Source: Kordia periserrulae
GTDB taxonomy: Bacteria; Bacteroidota; Bacteroidia; Flavobacteriales; Flavobacteriaceae
Assembly: GCF_003054265.1 (NCBI RefSeq)
Contig: NZ_QBKT01000011.1
Span: 62,001 to 126,000 of the forward strand
Direction: 5' to 3'
Length of the DNA: 64,000 nucleotides
This document shows, in pieces, positions 1 to 8,790 of the stretch (positions are counted from its first letter, which is position 1; each line of letters starts with the position of its first letter). The position numbers and the translations under genes were made by a program. Under the pieces are notes generated by a model that had not been told where the DNA came from, did not search any database, and was given only the letters and a program-made list of their open reading frames with translations.

Positions 1-11
1 TTATCCTAAAA

Positions 12-1367
12 TTACGTCGCCAAATCATCTTCAACGATGTTCATTTCTGTTTTTGTTTTTCGTTCAAGTAGGGCAAATCCAAAGGTTAACACACCAACAC
101 GTCCAACAAACATAAGAATAATGACTAAAAATTTTCCAACCGCAGAAAGTTCTCCTGTAATTCCAGTACTTAAACCAACTGTTCCAAGTGACGAAGCGAC
201 TTCAAATAGTATTTTTTCAAATTCAAATGGTTCTGAATACGTCAGCAAGAAAGTAAAGAAAAATATCGTAATAGTATACAGAATGAACGTTGAAGTTGCC
301 ACATATAAGCGTTCAAAAGGAATTGTTCTGTTGAGAAATGAAATTCGTTTTTGACCAAATAATCTACTCTTTAATACCGACAACATTGCCGTAAGCGTTG
401 TAATCTTTAATCCGCCCGCAGTTCCAGATGGCGATGCACCAATGTACATTAAGAAAACGACAAAGGTTAAAATTGGCATGCTCAGATTTCCTGTAGAAAT
501 GGTATTGAATCCTACCGTAGTCATAGCTGTCATTGCTTGAAAGAAAGATTCCGTGAAGCGAGCATCTGAGTTTTGGACGATTGGTTCTGTAAAGTATACC
601 AACGCTGTTCCTATAAATAATAATAGGATAAAACCGTAAATGACTATTTTAGTCGTAAATGAAATTTTCTTCGATTTACGCCTGATTCTGTACCAAATAT
701 CCGTAATAACAATAAAACCCAACGAACCAGCAATTGCCAATACTGAAATAATTGTATTGATGAATGTGTTGTCGCTGTAACTTTCAAAACTATCACTAAA
801 CAAGCCAAAACCCGCAGTACAAAAAGTAGAAACACTGTGAAAAATGGAAAACCAAACCGCTTTTAACGATTCCATTCCTGTGTTTGTAAAGGCTATGTAA
901 AAACAGATGGTTCCGATAATTTCCATCGCTAACGTAAATACAATCACACTTTTGATAAAATCCTTGATTTTGATAGTTTTTGGCATGGTGAATTCCGCAT
1001 CAATTATGTTGTTATGCCAACGCGTGATTTTTTGCGTGGTGAATAACAAATAATACGTAGTAAGGGTCATATAACCAATACCGCCAATTTGAATGAGCGT
1101 CATAATGATGAACTGCCCAAAAAAGTTGTACGATTCGTAAATATCTACCGTTACGAGTCCTGTAGTAGAAATAGCAGACGTAGAAATGAAAAGATTGTCT
1201 AGCGCACCAACGCTATTTTTGTGAAATAACGGAATGCATAACAATAAAAAACCAACAAGTGTATATAGAAAAAATCCCCAAACCAAATTCATTTGAGGAG
1301 AATTGCTAATTTGAAATCGCTTATACCAACTTAGAATTTTGGTGAAGATGGTTCTTTTTTGGCTCAT
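12..1367 (-). CDS. TrkH/KtrB-type potassium uptake channel subunit
   Basis: Integral inner-membrane K+ translocating subunit of the TrkH/KtrB superfamily. Four pore-loop repeats are visible, each with the filter glycine: TTG at residues 68-70, TAGFG around 184-188, TTVGF at 283-287 and GTVGL at 395-399. The motif SPSGTAGGLKITT (312-324) before a basic cytoplasmic stretch is typical. At 451 aa it is KtrB-like in length. Such channels need a cytosolic RCK/TrkA partner, which would be expected just left of the window but is not seen. The gene stands alone here; BshC lies 102 bp upstream on the same strand. The ATG is followed by a basic N-terminus and then the first membrane helix. Confidence 0.93.
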   Translation of the reverse strand: MSQKRTIFTKILSWYKRFQISNSPQMNLVWGFFLYTLVGFLLLCIPLFHKNSVGALDNLFISTSAISTTGLVTVDIYESYNFFGQFIIMTLIQIGGIGYMTLTTYYLLFTTQKITRWHNNIIDAEFTMPKTIKIKDFIKSVIVFTLAMEIIGTICFYIAFTNTGMESLKAVWFSIFHSVSTFCTAGFGLFSDSFESYSDNTFINTIISVLAIAGSLGFIVITDIWYRIRRKSKKISFTTKIVIYGFILLLFIGTALVYFTEPIVQNSDARFTESFFQAMTAMTTVGFNTISTGNLSMPILTFVVFLMYIGASPSGTAGGLKITTLTAMLSVLKSRLFGQKRISFLNRTIPFERLYVATSTFILYTITIFFFTFLLTYSEPFEFEKILFEVASSLGTVGLSTGITGELSAVGKFLVIILMFVGRVGVLTFGFALLERKTKTEMNIVEDDLAT

Positions 1368-1469
1368 TTTACACGTTGGTTAGTCTATTTTTTCAAATAT
1401 TGAAAATAGTGCTTTTTTAAAAACTTAGAAACGTAAAAACCGTAATTTTTCTTTACGATTTTATAGTTG

Positions 1470-3077
1470 CTACAACTCCAACACCAAAAATTCTCCTTGC
1501 AACGGTTGTAACTGTTCCACTAATGTGGGAATGAGATTTTCGCCGTATTCCAAATAGAATTCAGAGAAGTTTTGCTTGCGTTCTTGCAGTGTGTTTTTTG
1601 GGAAGAGTTGTTTTTGAATATCCCTACTTCTAGAAACTTTGTCTTTTAACATGCGTTTTTGTGCTTTGAGCAAGCGTTTTTCCAAATGCTTTAAGCCTTT
1701 AAGTTGCTTTTTTTCTTGTGCTGCTACAGCACCAATAAACGATTTATCGGTTTGTTCTGCAAGTTTGTATAAGTCTTTAAATTGCTGTTTGAGATGTTCT
1801 TTTTGCGGTGTGAAATCAATGTCGATTTTACTTAATTCTTTGACTTTTTTCGTAATGAAATCGTCTTTCGGCAAGAACAAATCGCGGTTGAAAATGTTGA
1901 GCTTTTCCATCTTTTTGGACTGTTTGGACGTTTTCAACACTACAGAATTTCGCAGTAGCAAGATGGGAAAAGTCACGTTTACCGCTTCAAAATAACTTTT
2001 CAATTCAAACCAATATGCCAATTCGCCGCCGCCGCCAATGTAACATAAGTTTGGCAGAATGATTTCTTGATACAACGGACGCAATAAGGCATTGGGTGAG
2101 AAACGTTCGGGATGTGTGTGCAATTCGGCTTTTAATGTTTCCGCGTTCCATCTCACGGAAGTGTTATATACGCCAAAAACACCATCTTGCTCCACAATAC
2201 GCTCGCGGATTCCGTCATTAATATAAAATAAATTGATTTCTCTGGGATTGACTTGAATTTGATAATCGTCACTCGCTTTTGTTAACTTTTTCGCAGTTTC
2301 TGTCACTTTTTTGTGTGATGTTTGCTGAAAAAGTTCGTTTTCTATGAACGGAATGTACAATTCTTTTAGTGCTGCATCGTTTCCATCCACAATGACCAAA
2401 CCGTACTGCTTAAAAAGTTCGTTGGCGATATAGCGCGTTGCATCTGTCAGATTATCGTGTTTGATGTATCCATCCTCAAAAAGCGATTGTAAATATTTTG
2501 CGTTATTACTGTTTCCGAGTGCTTTAGAGAATTTGCTAAATACTTCGTCTAATCCTTCTGTAGACAATTCGCCAACAGCGCCACTTGCCTCACGCTTCCA
2601 ACGAAGTTTTTGGTCTTTAAAATTGAAAAAAGAAATTTCGTCAAAATCATGGTCTTCCGAAGCCATCCAATAGATTGGTACAAATTCGTAGTTGGGATAT
2701 TTTTCTTTTAATTCCGTTGTGAGGTTAATCGCAGATATGATTTTATACAAAAAGTACAACGGACCTGTAAAGAGATTCAATTGATGTCCCGTAGTAATGG
2801 TAAAGGTATTTTCTGTAGCTAATTTTTCAATGTTTTGTTTGGTTTTTTCAGAAGTTGCAACCTTTTCATATTGTGCCAACAATGCTTTTGACAAAATAGC
2901 TCTTTGTGAAGCATTTGTGAGTGAAGATTCCTTTTTTTCAAGAAGTTGCGCTTCAAAGTTTTCCAATTTCGGAAAACGATGGTAAAATGGTTGCAATGAT
3001 GACTTTTCAGCTAAATAATCACATATAATTGGTGTAAAATATCCAGTTTCTTGATAGGGAATACATTCAGTTGGCAT
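1470..3077 (-). CDS. bshC: Bacillithiol biosynthesis cysteine-adding enzyme BshC
   Basis: Cytosolic enzyme that adds cysteine to glucosamine-malate in the last step of bacillithiol synthesis, the low-molecular-weight thiol of Firmicutes and many Bacteroidota. The 535-aa length matches the family. The N-terminal nucleotide-binding-like region carries the typical TTGHQLNLFTGP segment (residues 95-106), followed by PIYWMASEDHDFDE and a C-terminal coiled coil rich in K, E and Q (about 390-490). A TATCTTTG -7 box lies 26 nt before the ATG, so it has its own promoter. bshA and bshB are not in the window. Confidence 0.93.
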   Translation of the reverse strand: MPTECIPYQETGYFTPIICDYLAEKSSLQPFYHRFPKLENFEAQLLEKKESSLTNASQRAILSKALLAQYEKVATSEKTKQNIEKLATENTFTITTGHQLNLFTGPLYFLYKIISAINLTTELKEKYPNYEFVPIYWMASEDHDFDEISFFNFKDQKLRWKREASGAVGELSTEGLDEVFSKFSKALGNSNNAKYLQSLFEDGYIKHDNLTDATRYIANELFKQYGLVIVDGNDAALKELYIPFIENELFQQTSHKKVTETAKKLTKASDDYQIQVNPREINLFYINDGIRERIVEQDGVFGVYNTSVRWNAETLKAELHTHPERFSPNALLRPLYQEIILPNLCYIGGGGELAYWFELKSYFEAVNVTFPILLLRNSVVLKTSKQSKKMEKLNIFNRDLFLPKDDFITKKVKELSKIDIDFTPQKEHLKQQFKDLYKLAEQTDKSFIGAVAAQEKKQLKGLKHLEKRLLKAQKRMLKDKVSRSRDIQKQLFPKNTLQERKQNFSEFYLEYGENLIPTLVEQLQPLQGEFLVLEL

Positions 3078-3103
3078 AGTGGTTCGTCAGAGTTATAAAG
3101 TTG

Positions 3104-3111
3104 CAAAGATA
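3104..3111 (-). promoter_or_regulatory. Bacteroidota -7 box for bshC
   Basis: Minus-strand TATCTTTG is an exact match to TAnnTTTG and ends 26 nt before the bshC ATG. No TTG is seen at the expected -33 distance. Confidence 0.5.
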
Positions 3112-3238
3112 AGGTTATTTGAAATGTGGTTTTCTCAAAATTTCGTTAAGAAATGGGAATCTATAGAATTACGGTTTTACCATACACTTTTTATGCAATG
3201 TATTTGTATTTTTAGGTCATAACTTAAACCAATACATC

Positions 3239-3463
3239 ATGAAAAAAAGAAATTTTAAAAAATTATCGCTTCAAAAAAATGTGATTTCCAACTTTAAAAA
3301 TACTGCTGTTAAAGGTGGTGCACCAACTAACGGGAAAAATTGTGATCCAGTTCCTCCTGCAGAATCTGAATTATGCGTAACATTGATAACTTGTTATTGT
3401 AGTGATATTAACGGATGTCAGCTTACATTTATCATTGATACTGACGGCAATTTAACTTGCTAA
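3239..3463 (+). CDS. Class I lanthipeptide-like precursor peptide (GG leader)
   Basis: A 74-aa peptide with a basic leader (MKKRNFKKLSLQKNVISNF) of the KLxLxKxxIxxL type seen in Bacteroidota class I lanthipeptide precursors. The leader ends in KGG at residues 25-27. The core of about 47 aa is rich in Ser/Thr and has six Cys (35, 46, 52, 54, 60, 74), so it could form thioether or disulfide rings. No LanB, LanC or peptidase-ABC transporter gene is adjacent; the next gene is an M14 metallopeptidase. A strong terminator 25 bp after the stop makes it a monocistronic unit. Assignment as a RiPP precursor rests on leader style only. Confidence 0.7.
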   Translation: MKKRNFKKLSLQKNVISNFKNTAVKGGAPTNGKNCDPVPPAESELCVTLITCYCSDINGCQLTFIIDTDGNLTC

Positions 3464-3487
3464 TCTTAACAACACAATATTTAGTAT

Positions 3488-3515
3488 AAAGCTACTTTTT
3501 CAAGTAGCTTTTTTT
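3488..3515 (+). terminator. Rho-independent terminator after the 74-aa precursor
   Basis: Perfect 10-bp stem AAAGCTACTT/AAGTAGCTTT with a 4-nt loop followed by a T run. Confidence 0.85.
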
Positions 3516-3561
3516 GATTTATTTAGTTAGCTTTGAGGCATATCTTAATTTACCAACTGTA

Positions 3562-6042
3562 ATGAAGCATTATTTTTTTACGCTACTTTCATTTTTTATT
3601 TTTTCAACGACCGTTTTTGCTCAAAATATTCAATCGCCTAAGGAATTTTTAGGCTACGAATTGGGAACACGATTTACCAATCATTATCGTGTGGTCGATT
3701 ATTATCAGTATTTGGCAAAAGCTTCTGATATGATTCAATTGGAAGAATACGGCAAAACCAATGAGCATCGTTTGTTGCAAATTGCCTATGTGTCCACGCC
3801 TGAAAATTTAAGTAATTTAGAAAATATTCGAAAAAATCATTTGGCAAATGCTGGCATTGGAACAGCAGAAAATAACGCTAATAAAGCCATTGTTTGGTTG
3901 AGTTATAATGTGCATGGAAACGAATCGTCGAGCACGGAAGCTTCCATGAAAACCATCTACGAATTGATTACCAATAAAAAAGCATGGTTGCAAAACACCG
4001 TGGTAATTATTGATCCGTGTATCAATCCTGATGGACGCGACCGTTATGTGAATTGGTACAATCAAGTGGCAAGTGTGCCTTTTAATTCGCATCAAAAAGC
4101 AAAAGAACACGATAGCGAACCTTGGCCTGGCGGACGTCCAAATCATTATTTGTTTGATTTGAACAGAGATTGGGCATGGGCAACGCAAGTTGAAACGCGT
4201 CAACGCTTAAAAGTATATAACAAATGGTTGCCGCATATTCATGTGGATTTTCACGAACAAGGCATTAACGAACCGTATTATTTTGCGCCTGCAGCAGAAC
4301 CTTTTCATGAAGTAATTACCGATTGGCAACGTGATTTTCAAACGCAAATCGGGAAAAATCATGCAGGTTATTTTGACAAAGAAGGCTGGTTGTACTTTAC
4401 GCGTGAGCGATTTGATTTGTTTTATCCAAGTTATGGAGATACCTACCCGACGTTTAATGGTGCGATTGGAATGACCTACGAACAAGCAGGTCACGGGCGC
4501 GCTGGTTTGGGAATTATGACCGATGAAGGCGATTTGTTAACGTTGAAAGACCGAATTGCGCATCATCATACCACGGGATTGTCTACGGTTGAGATTTCTT
4601 CACAAAATGCAGAACGATTAAATACTGAATTCAAAAAATATTTTGACAACAAGGATTTTACCTATAAAAGTTACGTGTTAGAAGGCAACAAAGACCGCAT
4701 TCAAAAGTTAACAGAATTGCTTGATAGACATGAAATTAAATACGGTTTTACTACAAATGCTACCGTAAAAGGATTTGATTACGAAACGAATTCTCAAAAA
4801 TCGAATCGTGTGTCTAAGGCGTTGGTGGTGAGTACGAATCAGCCAAAAGCGAATATGGTGAAAGTGTTGTTTGAACCAAATGCCAAATTGAGCGATTCAC
4901 TGACCTATGATATTACCGCTTGGAGCATTCCGTATGCGTACGGATTGAAAACGACGGCTTCTAAAACCTTGATTTCTTCGACTGCTCCAACTAACGATTC
5001 TATAGTTTTCAACTCTGCTTATGGTAAAACCGCAGCTTATATCGCACCATGGAATACGCTCAAAGACGCCACATTTTTAAGTCAATTATTGCAAAAAAAC
5101 ATCCGTGTAAGATTTACTGAAAAGCCCATTATTTATAACCGTAAAACACATCCTAGAGGATCATTAATCATCACAAATAGTGATAATAAAAACATCGATA
5201 ATTTTAATACTACTTTAGTGAATTTGGCAAATAATAATGAAATTGCCTTGACAAAAATTGAAAGTGGATTTTCAGATAACGGTGTCGATTTCGGTTCGCC
5301 CGATATTAAAGAAATTAAGCTACCCAAAATAGCGGTAATGTCTGGAAAAGCTTCACGCTCGCTCGGATTTGGTGAATTGTGGTACTTTTTTGAGCAAGAA
5401 TTGAAATTTCCTGTGACGAATATCGATTCTGAAGATTTTTCATCCAACACGTTGTATTCGTTCAATATTTTGATTTTACCTGATGGAAACTACAGCAAAC
5501 TTTTTGATAGCAAACAATTAACAAACTTGAAAAACTGGATTTCGCGCGGTGGAAAAGTGATTGCAATTAAAGACGCGATTCGTACGTTTGCTGGAAAAGA
5601 AGGTTTTGGCATCTCCAAAAAAGAACAAGAAAAAACAGAAAAAGAAAACGACCTTGTTTCGTATGCAAAAAGCGAACGCCAAAATATTTCAAACTATATC
5701 ACAGGCGCAATTTTTAAGACTAAAGTTGACAATACACATCCACTCGCATTTGGATATAGCGATTCGTATTTTACCTTAAAATTAGGAAGTGCCGCTTATG
5801 AATATTTAGACAGTGGATACACCGTTACCTATTTAGAGGATAACACGGCAGTTTCAGGATTTGCAGGACACAACGCATTGAAAAACATTAAAAACACCTT
5901 AGTCTTTGGCGAACAAAAAATAGGAAGCGGAAGCATAATTTATATGGTAGACAATCCAATGTTTCGCATGTTTTGGGAAAATGGAAAGCTGTTTATGGCA
6001 AATGCAATTTTTATGGTGAATACTAATGTGGTTGAGCTTTAG
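3562..6042 (+). CDS. Secreted M14 family zinc carboxypeptidase
   Basis: An 826-aa exported metallopeptidase. I start it at 3562 because this Met opens a clean signal peptide ending FAQ (residues 19-21); the longer reading adds 16 residues across the preceding terminator region. The M14 zinc site is visible as H118-G-N-E121 with H231 (DFHEQ), and the likely catalytic Glu is E307 in TYEQAGHG. NPDGRDRYVNW and DLNRDWAW are typical substrate-pocket stretches. The C-terminal half (about 500-820) has a GATase-like fold pattern (LKNWISRGGKVIAIKDA). It probably degrades peptides in the periplasm or outside. Substrate unknown. Confidence 0.9.
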   Translation: MKHYFFTLLSFFIFSTTVFAQNIQSPKEFLGYELGTRFTNHYRVVDYYQYLAKASDMIQLEEYGKTNEHRLLQIAYVSTPENLSNLENIRKNHLANAGIGTAENNANKAIVWLSYNVHGNESSSTEASMKTIYELITNKKAWLQNTVVIIDPCINPDGRDRYVNWYNQVASVPFNSHQKAKEHDSEPWPGGRPNHYLFDLNRDWAWATQVETRQRLKVYNKWLPHIHVDFHEQGINEPYYFAPAAEPFHEVITDWQRDFQTQIGKNHAGYFDKEGWLYFTRERFDLFYPSYGDTYPTFNGAIGMTYEQAGHGRAGLGIMTDEGDLLTLKDRIAHHHTTGLSTVEISSQNAERLNTEFKKYFDNKDFTYKSYVLEGNKDRIQKLTELLDRHEIKYGFTTNATVKGFDYETNSQKSNRVSKALVVSTNQPKANMVKVLFEPNAKLSDSLTYDITAWSIPYAYGLKTTASKTLISSTAPTNDSIVFNSAYGKTAAYIAPWNTLKDATFLSQLLQKNIRVRFTEKPIIYNRKTHPRGSLIITNSDNKNIDNFNTTLVNLANNNEIALTKIESGFSDNGVDFGSPDIKEIKLPKIAVMSGKASRSLGFGELWYFFEQELKFPVTNIDSEDFSSNTLYSFNILILPDGNYSKLFDSKQLTNLKNWISRGGKVIAIKDAIRTFAGKEGFGISKKEQEKTEKENDLVSYAKSERQNISNYITGAIFKTKVDNTHPLAFGYSDSYFTLKLGSAAYEYLDSGYTVTYLEDNTAVSGFAGHNALKNIKNTLVFGEQKIGSGSIIYMVDNPMFRMFWENGKLFMANAIFMVNTNVVEL

Positions 6043-6166
6043 ATACGCTTACGCTTTTAGACTCGCGATTGCTTTAGAAACTAGACCGCTTCGCTTTTAG
6101 AGGCTGTCTTGATTCTTGATTCTAAAATTCAAAACCCAACATTCAAAATTCAACATTTAGAATTCC

Positions 6167-7468
6167 TTAAACCGGTTCTCCATACAAATCAAAATCTGCG
6201 GCATCGATGATTTTTACATCTACAAATTCGCCTTGCTTTACGTAGAATTTTGCAGCGTCGATTAAGACTTCATTGTCTACATCTGGTGAATCGAATTCGG
6301 TTCTCCCAACAAAGTAATTGCCTTCTTTTCGATCAATAATACATTTGAAGGTTTTTCCAATCTTTTCTTGATTCAATTCCCAAGAAATTTGCGATTGAAT
6401 TTCCATGATTTCGTTCGCACGTTGCTGCTTTATTTCTTCTGGCACATCGTCTTCTAAATTGTACGCATGCGTATTTTCTTCGTGTGAATAGGTAAAACAA
6501 CCCAAACGCTCAAAACGCATTTCCTCAACCCAATTTTTAAGTGTTTGGAAATGTTCCTCAGTTTCTCCTGGATATCCCACGATTAACGTAGTACGAATTG
6601 CCATTTCTGGAACTGCTGCTCTGAATTCTTGTAACAATTTAGTCGTTTTCGCCTGATTCGTTCCGCGACGCATCGACTTTAAAATATCATCGGCAATGTG
6701 TTGCAACGGAATGTCTAAATAATTGCACACTTTCGGTGCTGAGTTCATCACATCCAATACATCCATCGGGAAGCCAGTTGGGAATGCGTAATGCAATCGA
6801 ATCCATTCAATGCCTTCTACTTTTACCAATTCGCGCAATAATTCGGCTAAATTTCTTTTTTTGTACAAATCGAGTCCGTAATAGGTTAAATCCTGCGCGA
6901 TTAGAATCAATTCTTTCACACCTTTTGCCGCTAACTTTTCCGTTTCTTCCACCAATTCTTCAATCGGTTTTGACTTGTGTTTTCCACGCATCAGCGGAAT
7001 CGCACAAAACGAACACGGACGGTCACAACCTTCGGCAATTTTTAAATATGCGTAATTTTTGGGAGTTGTAGTGATGCGTTCTCCAATCAATTCGTGTTTG
7101 TAATCGGCTCCTAACGCTTTTAACAATCTTGGCAAGTCTGAAGTTCCAAAATATTGGTCAACATCTGGGATTTCTGCTTCTAAATCGGGCTTATAACGCT
7201 CACTCAAGCAACCTGTTACAAACACTTTATCAACCACGCCATCTTCTTTCTTTTGCACATAATCTAAAATCGTATTCACACTTTGCTCTTTGGCATTATT
7301 GATAAATCCGCACGTATTGATGACTACAATATTGCCTTCTTCCTCGTGCGCAACCTCTTTGCCATTCGCTTTTAGCTGTCCCATCAATACTTCAGAATCG
7401 TACACATTCTTAGAGCAGCCAAGTGTAACTACATTGATTTTATTTTTCTTTAAGGTCTTCGTTCTCAT
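6167..7468 (-). CDS. rimO: Ribosomal protein S12 methylthiotransferase RimO
   Basis: Radical-SAM enzyme that methylthiolates an aspartate of ribosomal protein S12. Numbered from the chosen ATG (433 aa), N-terminal [4Fe-4S] ligands are C18, C53 and C87. The radical SAM CxxxCxxC is C148, C152 and C155, followed by a C-terminal TRAM domain. A longer reading would begin at a TTG at 7489, but that codon overlaps a TATCTTTG -7 box, so the ATG at 7468 (MRTKTLKK) is preferred. In many Flavobacteriaceae rimO lies near ftsY; here it is about 10 kb away and monocistronic. Confidence 0.95.
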   Translation of the reverse strand: MRTKTLKKNKINVVTLGCSKNVYDSEVLMGQLKANGKEVAHEEEGNIVVINTCGFINNAKEQSVNTILDYVQKKEDGVVDKVFVTGCLSERYKPDLEAEIPDVDQYFGTSDLPRLLKALGADYKHELIGERITTTPKNYAYLKIAEGCDRPCSFCAIPLMRGKHKSKPIEELVEETEKLAAKGVKELILIAQDLTYYGLDLYKKRNLAELLRELVKVEGIEWIRLHYAFPTGFPMDVLDVMNSAPKVCNYLDIPLQHIADDILKSMRRGTNQAKTTKLLQEFRAAVPEMAIRTTLIVGYPGETEEHFQTLKNWVEEMRFERLGCFTYSHEENTHAYNLEDDVPEEIKQQRANEIMEIQSQISWELNQEKIGKTFKCIIDRKEGNYFVGRTEFDSPDVDNEVLIDAAKFYVKQGEFVDVKIIDAADFDLYGEPV

Positions 7469-7486
7469 ATCCAAAAATTCAGTGGG

Positions 7487-7494
7487 CAAAGATA
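7487..7494 (-). promoter_or_regulatory. -7 box for rimO
   Basis: Minus-strand TATCTTTG, an exact TAnnTTTG match, ending 18 nt before the ATG at 7468. It rules out the upstream TTG as the start. Confidence 0.5.
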
Positions 7495-7549
7495 CAATCT
7501 AATTTAAACCTTTGGTATATTTCGCAGTCTAAAAATCAAAACCTAGACA

Positions 7550-8641
7550 ATGAACCGACCTTTTTATTTAGCTTCGCTGTTATTTTTTATTTTTTTCTGG
7601 AATTGTTCTTCGGAAGATGTAGATGAAATTCCACAAGAAGAAACTCCTATAATTGTCCCTGAATCATTATACTTTCCACCGTTAACTTCCAATACATGGG
7701 AAACTGAAAGCGCTTCTGAATTGAACTGGAACACCAATCAATTAGCGCCACTTTTAAACTATCTTGAAGAAAAAAACACCAAAAGCTTTATCATCCTTCA
7801 CAAAGGAAAAATTGTCGTAGAAACCTATATGGACGGACACACCGAAACGTCTCCATGGTATTGGGCAAGTGCAGGAAAAACCTTGACAACCGCTGTTGCG
7901 GGAATTGCTCAGGAAGAAAATCTGCTCAACCTCAACGATAAAGTATCTGATTATATAGGAACTGGCTGGACAAGTGCTTCTTTAGACAAAGAAAACCTAA
8001 TTACCTGTAAAAATCTGTTGTCCATGACTTCTGGTTTGGATGATGGCTTGGGTGACGGAATTGCACCAAACGACTTACAATACCTAGCAGATGCGGGAAC
8101 ACGTTGGGCATATCACGGTGTTTTTGTGAAAATGCAAGATGTCGTTGCTGCCGCGAGCAATCAATCGTGGGATGATTATTTTACGGCTAAATTGAAAAAT
8201 CGTATTGGTATGACAGGCACTTGGATTCCGAATGGAAACGCTAATGTTTACTGGAGCACTACACGCAGTATGGCGCGTTTTGGTTTGTTGATGGCTGCCA
8301 ACGGAAAATGGGAAAACACGCAGATTATTCCTGAAAGTTTTGTAAACGAAGCTACTTCTACTACTCAAAACATCAATTTGGCGTATGGTTATTTATGGTG
8401 GCTAAATGGTAAAACGAGCTATCGTTTACCACAAACGCAATTGCAATTTAGCGGCGAATTGATTCCGAATGCGCCACAAGATATGTATTGTGCGTTGGGG
8501 AAAAATGATCAAAAAATATACATTGTTCCAAGTAAAGATTTGGTGATTGTCAGAATGGGAAACGCTGCTGACGATGCCAATTTTGCTCTTTCTGACTTTG
8601 ACAATGTACTTTGGGAAAAGATTAGCGCTTTTATCAACTAA
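7550..8641 (+). CDS. Serine hydrolase lipoprotein, beta-lactamase/class C-like
   Basis: A 363-aa lipoprotein with lipobox FWNC (Cys19). The penicillin-binding-protein fold is recognised from S107-A-G-K110 (SxxK) and the ITCKNLLSMTSGL stretch typical of class C beta-lactamase-like hydrolases. The usual YxN motif is not obvious; the equivalent place shows Y187-H-G. The family includes esterases, D-aminopeptidases and carboxylesterases as well as beta-lactamases, so true lactam hydrolysis should not be assumed. Monocistronic, divergent from rimO. Confidence 0.85.
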   Translation: MNRPFYLASLLFFIFFWNCSSEDVDEIPQEETPIIVPESLYFPPLTSNTWETESASELNWNTNQLAPLLNYLEEKNTKSFIILHKGKIVVETYMDGHTETSPWYWASAGKTLTTAVAGIAQEENLLNLNDKVSDYIGTGWTSASLDKENLITCKNLLSMTSGLDDGLGDGIAPNDLQYLADAGTRWAYHGVFVKMQDVVAAASNQSWDDYFTAKLKNRIGMTGTWIPNGNANVYWSTTRSMARFGLLMAANGKWENTQIIPESFVNEATSTTQNINLAYGYLWWLNGKTSYRLPQTQLQFSGELIPNAPQDMYCALGKNDQKIYIVPSKDLVIVRMGNAADDANFALSDFDNVLWEKISAFIN

Positions 8642-8790
8642 ACTCTCATTTTCACGCTATTATAAAATCACGTAGTTTTACGTTTATTCTTTTTAGTTTT
8701 CTGTTTTAACTTGCTTGTACAATTTTAAAACAGTGCACTTTCCTCCTAAGCATTGTTTAAAATTGAAGTATAACTTTATTAATAGTCAAC

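Noticed and set aside
3514-3561. Upstream start for the M14 peptidase
   Set aside because: It would begin on the terminator T run and hide the signal peptide; ATG 3562 is better.
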